Source: Thermodesulfatator sp. (GTDB lineage: Bacteria; Desulfobacterota; Dissulfuribacteria; Dissulfuribacterales; QOAL01). Taken from it: DNA of 5,288 nucleotides. A model generated the notes under the pieces. It made no database searches, had not been told where the DNA came from, and worked only from the letters and a program-made list of their open reading frames with translations. Position numbers and translations under genes: made by a program. The DNA is taken from assembly GCA_003978135.1 (NCBI GenBank), contig QOAL01000095.1, forward strand, positions 1-5,288. The letters are read 5' to 3'. Shown piece by piece: positions 1 through 5,191 of this stretch; the first letter of the stretch is position 1, and the number at the start of each line of letters is the position of its first letter.

Positions 1-111
1 ATTTGCAGCAGTGGTTTTCGATGCATCCGGCCCTGAATCTGCTGCCATTGCAAAAGCCATAAAAGTGGTTGCCAACCCTGCGATTACCAATGAAAAAAGT
101 ACTTTCTTCAT
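1..111 (-). CDS. Secreted or periplasmic protein, N-terminal fragment with signal peptide (runs off the window)
   Basis: Only the first 37 codons are present; the gene continues past base 1. The visible peptide begins MKKVLFSLVIAGLATTFMAF, a classic Sec signal peptide: two lysines, then a hydrophobic core of about 18 residues, then an Ala-rich A-M-A-A cleavage region near residues 21-24. After it comes a short polar stretch rich in Ser, Thr, Ala and Asp. The ATG at 111-109 has a purine-rich Shine-Dalgarno (GGGGAGAGGG, 127-118) six bases upstream, which fixes the start. The mature protein is not visible, so no function can be given; it should be periplasmic or exported. A MITE-like element ends about 25 bases upstream of the ATG, so it must lie in the leader or promoter of this gene. 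Confidence is high that this is a real gene start and nil for its product. Confidence 0.72.
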   Translation of the reverse strand, partial: MKKVLFSLVIAGLATTFMAFAMAADSGPDASKTTAAN

Positions 112-117
112 TTCAGT

Positions 118-127
118 CCCTCTCCCC
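118..127 (-). promoter_or_regulatory. Shine-Dalgarno of the secreted-protein gene
   Basis: The minus strand reads GGGGAGAGGG here, followed by six bases and ATG. It lies only a few bases downstream of the target duplication of the adjacent MITE-like element, so the insertion left the ribosome binding site intact. Confidence 0.65.
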
Positions 128-130
128 TTT

Positions 131-136
131 CAGTTA
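131..136. repeat. Left target-site duplication (cagtta) of the MITE-like element
   Basis: The hexamer cagtta directly precedes the left inverted repeat and is repeated exactly at 278-283 directly after the right one. A 6-bp match at exactly both boundaries is unlikely by chance and supports transposition. Confidence 0.65.
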
Positions 137-277
137 GTGTCCATACAGAAATAGGCAATTTTGTTCGATGGCAAGGCGCAAGGAGGCGAAAAAGCGCAGT
201 GTACTTGGCGAACATGAGCATTTTTCGCCGACGAGCAACACAGCCATCGGGCAAAAGGGCCATTTTTGGATGGACAC
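137..277. mobile_element. MITE-like palindromic element, 141 bp, with 8-bp terminal inverted repeats
   Basis: The element begins gtgtccat (137-144) and ends with the exact reverse complement atggacac (270-277). It is flanked on both sides by the same hexamer cagtta (131-136 and 278-283), which looks like a 6-bp target-site duplication. The two arms can be aligned for about 57 bases from each end. They share blocks such as cgatggc and ggcgaaaaa, so the whole element is an imperfect palindrome able to fold into a long hairpin centred near 207. There is no transposase and no credible coding sequence; the open frame crossing it is an accident of the repeat. It is a non-autonomous element that presumably depends on a transposase elsewhere. 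A second, incomplete copy of its left arm lies at 1133-1203. Confidence 0.8.
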
Positions 278-283
278 CAGTTA
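278..283. repeat. Right target-site duplication (cagtta) of the MITE-like element
   Basis: Exact copy of 131-136, directly abutting the right terminal inverted repeat. Confidence 0.65.
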
Positions 284-514
284 TTACCTGTTGCAGCCAA
301 TCTTACACCTCTAAAATTCAAGGCATTGCGGTCAGGCTCTCGACAAGCCTGTAACCTCTGTATCTTCAGGCTCATCTCAACATCAAACACAAACTGAATG
401 AATATTCAGTAACTATCAAAAAACGGCCTAAAAAGCAAGGAGATAAGAACGAAAAATCACAAACACATTGTTGGAAAATGGAAATACCCCGAAAAATCCA
501 AGGGACAGGAAAAC
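284..514. other. Non-coding intergenic region between the repeat element and the methyltransferase gene
   Basis: No credible gene is seen here. The region is AT-rich from about 380 to 500 and should hold the promoter of the secreted-protein gene on the minus strand. It contains one clear palindrome (393-410), listed separately, and a weak possible promoter on the minus strand (TTGATG at 386-381, 18-base spacer, TACAGA at 362-357). No convincing terminator for the methyltransferase gene was found downstream of its stop: there are T-rich stretches on the minus strand but no strong stem. Confidence 0.5.
393..410. promoter_or_regulatory. Palindromic operator-like site (actgaat-gaat-attcagt)
   Basis: A perfect 7-bp inverted repeat with a 4-base spacer; an overlapping perfect 10-bp palindrome, tgaatattca, lies at 399-408. 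The TGAATGAATATTCA core resembles operators of TetR-type fatty-acid regulators of the FadR (YsiA) kind. It sits seven bases upstream of the weak -35-like box at 386-381 of the secreted-protein gene. No regulator gene is in the window, so the assignment is speculative; a small hairpin is the alternative. Confidence 0.35.
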
Positions 515-1096
515 TCAGACTGCTTCCTTTTGCCATATGGGAAGTTCAACTGAAAGCCTCCTGAAGCGTGAATCACTGTTTATGTCCTGGCTTCGTTTGT
601 AATTGGCTATGAGTATGCTATCTTTTTTCATCTGGTCTTCAACGAACTTTTCAAAATCCCTCTGGCCTTCGGTGAGGGGACAGAAATAATAGATGATGTC
701 AAAGCGGTCATAGCCGGAATACTTCCTGATATCTGCTTCTATTAGCTGCTCCGGTTCAAATAGTTTTCTGGCCACTTCCAGGGAGGCCTCGTCTTTTTCC
801 AGACCAAATACCTCAAAATCAAGCTGTTCTGCAAAAAGCATCACGTTTCCAAATCCACAGCCGATATCAACAAAGGTAGGGGCCCTGCCCTGCTGATTGT
901 CATTTTTATCCAGGTAATCCCTGACGAAAAGGAGCTGTTCCAGCACCTGACGCGTATCCATGGCTACAAATGGATACTCTATATCCGTCCTGTTCATGGT
1001 GGTATGCTGGATCTTCCTGGTAAAAAAACCTATGAATCGGTTTATGACTCCAAGAAGGATATCTCTTTCACTCAAAACTTCAGTTGCAGGCTTCAT
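515..1096 (-). CDS. Small class I SAM-dependent methyltransferase
   Basis: This 193-residue protein has a Rossmann-type methyltransferase core. Motif I is VDIGCGFGN at residues 76-84, the SAM-binding glycine loop. The acidic residue ending strand 2 is E100 in VFGLEKDE, which would bind the ribose hydroxyls. ADIRKY at 121-126 fits the adenine-contact strand, and FDIIYYFCPL at 132-141 is the post-motif strand with a Pro-Leu turn. The first 65 residues are a helical cap. The substrate cannot be told from sequence: protein, small-molecule and RNA targets are all possible. There is no transmembrane segment, so it is probably cytoplasmic. The ATG has an AAGGGG Shine-Dalgarno (1112-1107) ten bases upstream. 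The gene follows the symporter on the same strand after a 119-base gap containing a repeat, so it may be a distal operon member or have its own promoter; neither is clear. Confidence 0.85.
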   Translation of the reverse strand: MKPATEVLSERDILLGVINRFIGFFTRKIQHTTMNRTDIEYPFVAMDTRQVLEQLLFVRDYLDKNDNQQGRAPTFVDIGCGFGNVMLFAEQLDFEVFGLEKDEASLEVARKLFEPEQLIEADIRKYSGYDRFDIIYYFCPLTEGQRDFEKFVEDQMKKDSILIANYKRSQDINSDSRFRRLSVELPIWQKEAV

Positions 1097-1132
1097 GAGA
1101 TTGTTTCCCCTTTTTTATATCTCGTTTCCTTC

Positions 1133-1203
1133 CAAAAATAGGTAGTTTTGTTTGAGGGCAAGGCGCAGGGAGACGAAAAAGCGCAGTGTACCAGGGGTAC
1201 ATG
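1133..1203. repeat. Half copy of the MITE-like element (left arm only)
   Basis: Aligned without gaps to 147-216, about 59 of 70 positions match, including an uninterrupted stretch through cgaaaaagcgcagtgtac. It lacks the terminal gtgtccat and the whole right arm, so it is a truncated or solo arm in the same orientation as the full copy. Its end carries a short hairpin, gtacc-agg-ggtac (1187-1199). It fills most of the gap between the symporter stop codon and the ribosome binding site of the methyltransferase gene. Confidence 0.75.
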
Positions 1204-1215
1204 CTACTTAGGCCT

Positions 1216-2682
1216 TCATGTTTTCTGAAATTCTTGAAACATTCTCAATGTTTCCCTGGCAGGCGGGCTGTCCAACAAGCTTGTCACTACAATAACCACG
1301 CAGGATATGAGAAAGCCCGGTAACAGTTCATAAACATCAAAGATCCCTCCACTCAGCCCCTTCCAGACAATTACTGAAAGTCCCCCTGAAACTATTCCCA
1401 GAAGGGCGCCTTTACAAGTCATGCGCTGCCAGAAAAGGGAAAATATGAGCACCGGGCCGAAGGAGGCACCGAATCCGGCCCATGCATAGGCAACTATGTC
1501 CAGTACAAGGCTTTCCGGGTCCCTGGCAAACCAGGCTGCCAGGAGACAAACACCTATGACCGTAATCCTTCCTACCAGGACAAGTTCCTTCTGGCCTGCC
1601 TCCGGCCTCATGAGTCCCCGATAAAAATCCTCTGTAAGGGCAGATGCTGATACCAGAAGCTGGGAGTCAGCAGTACTCATAATTGCAGCCAGTATCCCTG
1701 CGAGACATATTCCCGCTATTGCAGGATGCATAAGTTCACGAACCAAAAAGATGAAGACCTTTTCTGCATCTCCCAGTCGTCCACTGAAATATACCAGCCC
1801 GGACAGTCCCACCAGCACTGCGCCGGCCATGGCCAGTCCTGCCCAAGCAGTGCCAATCAGGCGCGCCTTTTTGATGCCGGATGGTGAATCTATGGCCATG
1901 AAGCGTGCAAGTATGTGGGGCTGACCAAAATATCCAAGGCCCCAGGCCAGCAGGGACAGGATTGTGATGACAGAATATCCAGTTCCGTCACGATTCTTTA
2001 ACGGGCTCAGAAACCCGGAAAGGCAGGAAAGCAATCCCTGGGATGAACATGCGGATTCTGGAATATTGAGCCAGGACAAGGCAGGTACGGCCAGTAGTGC
2101 AAAAAGCATGAGGAGTGCCTGGAAGGCATCGGTCCAGGAAACCGCAAGAAAACCGCCGATAAAGGTATATGAAAGTACTGATACGCCCCCGATAATTACT
2201 GCCCAGTGATAGGGAATATTAAAAACAGCATTGAAGAGCTTGCCGCCGGCCACGAGTCCAGAGCTGGTATAAATTGTAAAGAAAAAAAGTATCAATATGG
2301 CAGAAAGCGCCCTTAGCACCCGTGAACTGTCCTGAAATCTCCTCTCCAGAAATTCTGGAAGCGTTATGGCATTTCCCGCTTCAAAGCTCATGACCCTGAG
2401 CCTCGTGGCAACTATTGTCCAGTTGAACCAAGTGCCCAGGAGAAGGCCGCCTGCGAGCCAAAGGGCTAAGAGCCCCTGGGAATAAACCAGCCCAGGCAGT
2501 CCGAGCAGCAACCAGCCGCTCATATCAGATGCCCCGGCGCTAAGAGCTGCCACCAAACTGCCAAGCCTCCTGCCCCCCAGGATGTAATCAGAAATATCCC
2601 TGGTGCGAAGGCATGCGATGACTCCGATTACAAGGACTGCCATGAAATAGAAAAGGAAGGTAAGTGTTATGGTAAGGTTCAT
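1216..2682 (-). CDS. putP: PutP-family sodium/solute symporter (Na+/proline symporter type)
   Basis: This 488-residue integral inner-membrane protein belongs to the SSS (LeuT-fold) family and imports its solute with Na+. It closely resembles Escherichia coli PutP (502 residues) along its whole length. Matching blocks are DYILGGR (32-38), SAGASDMSGWLL (48-59, where D53 corresponds to the essential D55 of PutP), FFTIY (134-138), FIGGFLAVSWTD (174-185), GYFGQPHILARFMA (250-263), IMSTADSQLL (334-343, whose Ser and Thr match the Na+-site S340/T341), and YAWAGFGASFGP (399-410). Hydrophobic segments through the whole chain fit 12-13 helices. Its ATG follows the TAG of the upstream MeTr-like gene with no gap, with AGGA a few bases before, so translation is probably coupled and the gene lies under the B12 riboswitch. 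Proline is the default substrate by homology. The operon context makes proline betaine or another methylated amine a reasonable alternative. Confidence 0.92.
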   Translation of the reverse strand: MNLTITLTFLFYFMAVLVIGVIACLRTRDISDYILGGRRLGSLVAALSAGASDMSGWLLLGLPGLVYSQGLLALWLAGGLLLGTWFNWTIVATRLRVMSFEAGNAITLPEFLERRFQDSSRVLRALSAILILFFFTIYTSSGLVAGGKLFNAVFNIPYHWAVIIGGVSVLSYTFIGGFLAVSWTDAFQALLMLFALLAVPALSWLNIPESACSSQGLLSCLSGFLSPLKNRDGTGYSVITILSLLAWGLGYFGQPHILARFMAIDSPSGIKKARLIGTAWAGLAMAGAVLVGLSGLVYFSGRLGDAEKVFIFLVRELMHPAIAGICLAGILAAIMSTADSQLLVSASALTEDFYRGLMRPEAGQKELVLVGRITVIGVCLLAAWFARDPESLVLDIVAYAWAGFGASFGPVLIFSLFWQRMTCKGALLGIVSGGLSVIVWKGLSGGIFDVYELLPGFLISCVVIVVTSLLDSPPARETLRMFQEFQKT

Positions 2683-3525
2683 CTATCCTGCTGAAACCAT
2701 GGGGGCTTTATGATTTTCCCAGGGCATTTCCTGCCAAATGCTTCCTGAAAACGGGCTTATGTTCATTTCCGAATTCACTTGCTTGGCAGCAGTAACCAGC
2801 TCACGGTTACCCGTATTTATCATGGCAAAATCAAGGCCGGCAGAGGAAAGAAGGCGAAGAACCTGTACCTGAAGACTGTTGTTTACATGCCCGGCAAAAA
2901 AACTCCTGATATTTGAAAGAGCTACCATGGTTTTTACCTTGTTATCCCTGAGCCTACCTATGAGAAAAATCGCTTCCATGAAAAGGGTGATGTCCGGAAA
3001 GAGCAGTTCCATTCCCCAGGAGAAACAGCCTGTTCTTGGCCTTATAACCGGGTCAAGAACCAGCCTTTCTACGGGAAATCCCTGTTTTTCAGCAAGCTCC
3101 AGCACCTCCTCTGCCACCAGGCAGATTTCATCAAGGGTGGCAGGGAGATAACCCTTCCTGGTCAAAAGCACCACCAAGGATGCATCCAGGCTTTCGGCTG
3201 CTGAAAACATGCTCCTTAGCTGGGATGCATCTGCTGTAACACAATTTATGAAGCTTCCGGGTCCTGCCGCCTTCAGGCTGGCAGGAAGTCCTTCAGGACA
3301 AGGCGGAAGAAACAGGGGGCATTCCGACACCTTCCTGACCTGTTTCACAATCCAGGGTAGAACCTCACCGCACCTGTTCCAGTTTCCAAGGCATATATCC
3401 AGCCCATCTGCGCCATCTCTTATCTGCTGGACTGCCAACCCCCTGATAGTATCTCCATCCCTTTGCCTAACCGCCCTGTAGATCCTCTCATCGAGTAGAT
3501 TAAGTGCCTGGCCTAAAACAAACAT
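2683..3525 (-). CDS. Methyltetrahydrofolate:corrinoid methyltransferase-like (MeTr/AcsE-like) pterin-binding protein
   Basis: This 280-residue protein has the pterin-binding TIM barrel shared by dihydropteroate synthase and MeTr, which moves methyl groups between methyl-tetrahydrofolate and a corrinoid protein. It aligns throughout with Moorella AcsE (262 residues): RQRDGDTI near 20-27, GADGLDICLG (38-47), FINCV (N94, like N96 of AcsE), LDPVIRP (D158, like D160), ALSN (N205, like N199) and AGLDFAM (229-235). It has a C-terminal extension of about 20 residues. The CLDS aspartate of the family (D75) is replaced by proline (PLFLPP, 70-75), and GERIN near the N-terminus is GQALN, so activity may be altered. 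An in-frame GTG at 3615 would add 30 residues. ATG 3525 is preferred because AGGAGG lies five bases upstream and because it matches the first residue of AcsE. The gene is cytoplasmic and translationally coupled to the symporter. Confidence 0.85.
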   Translation of the reverse strand: MFVLGQALNLLDERIYRAVRQRDGDTIRGLAVQQIRDGADGLDICLGNWNRCGEVLPWIVKQVRKVSECPLFLPPCPEGLPASLKAAGPGSFINCVTADASQLRSMFSAAESLDASLVVLLTRKGYLPATLDEICLVAEEVLELAEKQGFPVERLVLDPVIRPRTGCFSWGMELLFPDITLFMEAIFLIGRLRDNKVKTMVALSNIRSFFAGHVNNSLQVQVLRLLSSAGLDFAMINTGNRELVTAAKQVNSEMNISPFSGSIWQEMPWENHKAPMVSAG

Positions 3526-3530
3526 TTTTT

Positions 3531-3536
3531 CCTCCT
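3531..3536 (-). promoter_or_regulatory. Strong Shine-Dalgarno that decides the MeTr-like start
   Basis: The minus strand reads AGGAGG, then five A residues, then ATG at 3525-3523. The upstream in-frame GTG at 3615 has only a weak AAGG and sits inside a leader hairpin. The hexamer ACAGGA (3538-3533), which overlaps this site, can pair with TCCTGT at 3580-3575, so it could be sequestered as part of riboswitch control. Confidence 0.75.
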
Positions 3537-3610
3537 GTTCTTTTCCGAGGACAAGGCGAAAGGGCAAACCTGGCACAGGAACGGCTGGGATGAGAGCAGA
3601 ACTCTCCTTC

Positions 3611-3643
3611 AACACGGGACCTTAAGCCTCGAGGCCCCGTGTT
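3611..3643 (-). promoter_or_regulatory. Leader hairpin downstream of the cobalamin riboswitch
   Basis: An exact 8-bp inverted repeat (aacacggg 3611-3618, cccgtgtt 3636-3643) encloses a smaller palindrome, gcctcgaggc (3626-3635). No U-tract follows on the transcript, so it is not a standard intrinsic terminator. It is probably a structural part of the riboswitch expression platform or a spacer hairpin. Confidence 0.4.
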
Positions 3644-3650
3644 TCCAGTC

Positions 3651-3800
3651 CCCAGGTCGGTCTCCCGGCTTGCAGATCATCCCCTTCCAGAACCGCCTTC
3701 CCACGGATTAATCCGCAGTGGCATTAGTAGTTCCCGGGTCCCTGCTCACGGTTGCGGGCCAGCGCCGGATTTGCACCGGTCTTCCCGTACACCTGAGTCC
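3651..3800 (-). ncRNA. Cobalamin (adenosylcobalamin-class) riboswitch
   Basis: The minus-strand transcript carries the conserved cobalamin-aptamer elements in order. They are GGGAAG followed by a CCGG-TGCAAAT-CCGG hairpin, CCCGCAACCGTGA, GCCACTG (3723-3717), GGGAAGGC, and the B12 box AAGCCGGGAGACCGACCTG (3671-3653). A closing stem forms between CTCAGGT (3797-3791) and ACCTGGG (3657-3651), seven pairs with one G-U. It lies between a promoter-like site and the MeTr-like gene in the same orientation, so it should lower expression of the MeTr-like and symporter operon when cobalamin is plentiful. The downstream leader of about 125 bases has no clear U-tract terminator, so translational control is more likely than transcriptional attenuation. 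Confidence 0.95.
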
Positions 3801-3815
3801 TCATTTTTTCCTGTT

Positions 3816-3844
3816 TTGTTACAGACACTCATTGAAAGTGTCAA
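3816..3844 (-). promoter_or_regulatory. Probable sigma70 promoter of the riboswitch operon
   Basis: A perfect -35 box TTGACA (3844-3839) is separated by 17 bases from TAACAA (3821-3816), a weak -10. Transcription would start near 3809, just before the aptamer. A short inverted repeat (gacact/agtgtc, 3824-3842) overlaps the spacer and the -35 box and could be an operator. Position and spacing are good; the -10 match is poor. Confidence 0.5.
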
Positions 3845-3946
3845 CTGAAATGTGGCCCGCCCAGCGGCTCTTGGTCAATCTTGGAAGAAACTGCTCGTGC
3901 TCAGGCTACAAGGACAAACAGGAAAGGCTCCCCTTGGCAGGTGCCA
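3845..3946. other. Spacer between the channel gene and the riboswitch promoter
   Basis: No gene is supported here. Small GC-rich stems such as ccgc-cca-gcgg occur on both strands, but none is followed by a T-run, so no intrinsic terminator for the channel gene can be named. Confidence 0.4.
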
Positions 3947-5191
3947 TCAGCCACGAAGTGCCTTCAGGTCACTGCCTGATGGTCTCTGGTATACCCTCAA
4001 CCCAAACTCAGGCACACAGGCCAGTACATGGTCAAATATATCCGACTGGATGGCTTCATAAGCTGCCCACTCGGTATTTTTTGAAAAGACATATATTTCC
4101 AATGGAAGCCCATCAGGGGTGGGAGCAAGCTGCCGCACCAGAAATGTCATGTCCTTTCTGATATTAGGATTTTGCTTCAAATATTCAATCAAGTAGGCCC
4201 GAAAGGTGCCGAGATTGGTCATTCTCCTGCCGTTGACCATCACACTGTCGTCAATGGCCATAATTCTGTTGTATTCGTCAAGTTCCTGTTCTTTTGCTTG
4301 AATATATTTCTTTAATATCTGAATCTTTCGAAACTTTTCTATCATCTGCCTGTCACAGAACCTGATGCTTAACTGGTCAATGAGGATGGCCCGCTTTATC
4401 CTTCTTCCCCCAGCTATCTTCATTCCCCTCCAGTTGCGGAATGAGTGCTCCATGAACTTTCTTGTGGGAATGGTGGTAATGGTTTTGTCCCAGTTCTGGA
4501 CCTTGACTGTGTACAGGGCTATCTCTATCACATCTCCGTCTGCCTGGAACTGGGGCATCTCTATCCAGTCACCTACCCGGATCAGGTCGTTTGTGACTAT
4601 TTGAATGCTGGCAACAAAGGAAAGAATGGTGTCCTTAAATACCAGGATGACAAAGGCGGTAACAGCTCCCAACCCGCTTAGTAGGCCCCAGGGGGACTCG
4701 TCCAGGAGTCTGCATACAGCAATGATACCTGCAGCAAGGTACAGAAAGAGCTTGAGAATCTGCACGTAACCCTTTATAGGCCAACGCCTGGCAATGGTTT
4801 TTCGGCCATAAACGGCAAGCCCTGCGGAAAGCAGCCTGTCTATAACCAGAACGATGGAAAAAACGACAAAGGGGAAAGAAAACTTGAGCAGGATCTGGGG
4901 AAAGTCTGGGACGAGCCTGCCGGCATAGTTGAACACAATGGCAGGTGCCAGGAGCGCAAATGGCACAAACACCTTTTTTTCAATAAGGATGTCATCCCAC
5001 TTGTTCCTTGTCCTCCTGAGGGCCGCGTGTATAAACCTGATGGCAAGATACCTTGTCACCACGTAACTCAGGAACATGGCAAAGGCAATGACCACAGCTA
5101 TGACAGACCAGTAAAGCAGAGGATTTTCCCCGAACTGTATACGTATGATCCTTTCAATGCCGATACTGAAGCGGCTTACTGTCTCATTCAA
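3947..5191 (-). CDS. mscM: YbdG/MscM-family mechanosensitive ion channel (MscS superfamily)
   Basis: This 414-residue inner-membrane protein matches E. coli YbdG (415 residues) closely in length and sequence. YbdG is a low-activity osmotic-downshock channel of the MscS superfamily. Four hydrophobic segments lie near residues 25-48, 76-90, 103-125 and 145-163. They are followed by the pore helix LSGLGAVTAFVILVFKDTIL (171-190), with the Gly/Ala pattern typical of MscS TM3. The cytoplasmic MscS beta domain follows: VGDWIEMP (207-214), ADGDVIEI (217-224), TVKVQNWDKTITTIPT (228-243) and the YbdG signature GGRRIKRAI (261-269). The C-terminal part carries RRMTNLGTFRAYL, IRKDMTFLVRQLAP, GLPLEIY and DIFDH-x7-EFGLR. 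The start is TTG (5191-5189) with AAGGA eight bases upstream; no in-frame ATG or GTG precedes it before a stop. It is separated from the B12 operon by the promoter region, and its likely role is osmotic protection. Confidence 0.92.
   Translation of the reverse strand: MNETVSRFSIGIERIIRIQFGENPLLYWSVIAVVIAFAMFLSYVVTRYLAIRFIHAALRRTRNKWDDILIEKKVFVPFALLAPAIVFNYAGRLVPDFPQILLKFSFPFVVFSIVLVIDRLLSAGLAVYGRKTIARRWPIKGYVQILKLFLYLAAGIIAVCRLLDESPWGLLSGLGAVTAFVILVFKDTILSFVASIQIVTNDLIRVGDWIEMPQFQADGDVIEIALYTVKVQNWDKTITTIPTRKFMEHSFRNWRGMKIAGGRRIKRAILIDQLSIRFCDRQMIEKFRKIQILKKYIQAKEQELDEYNRIMAIDDSVMVNGRRMTNLGTFRAYLIEYLKQNPNIRKDMTFLVRQLAPTPDGLPLEIYVFSKNTEWAAYEAIQSDIFDHVLACVPEFGLRVYQRPSGSDLKALRG

Noticed and set aside
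137..277. CRISPR-type or tandem repeat array
   Set aside because: Only two partial copies nearly 1 kb apart, no regular spacers; the palindromic ends and target duplication point to a transposed element.
130..390. Minus-strand open frame of 86 codons starting at GTG
   Set aside because: More than half of it is translation of the palindromic repeat element, it has no good ribosome site, and its product is Cys- and Arg-rich low-quality sequence with no recognisable domain.
1964..2209. Plus-strand open frame of 81 codons inside the symporter gene
   Set aside because: Antisense shadow of a strongly conserved coding region, with no separate support.
2879..3481. Two 90-codon plus-strand open frames opposite the MeTr-like gene
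   Set aside because: Shadows of the coding strand; the minus-strand protein matches a known family across the same bases.
3611..3643. Intrinsic terminator in the riboswitch leader
   Set aside because: The stem is good (8 bp), but no U-tract follows on the transcript, so it was listed only as a leader hairpin.
3849..3875. GC-rich stem (ccgc-cca-gcgg) as terminator of the channel gene
   Set aside because: Four base pairs only and no T-run in the transcribed direction.
3718..4161. Plus-strand open frame of 147 codons
   Set aside because: It runs antisense through the riboswitch, its promoter and the conserved 3' end of the channel gene; no family resemblance is visible.
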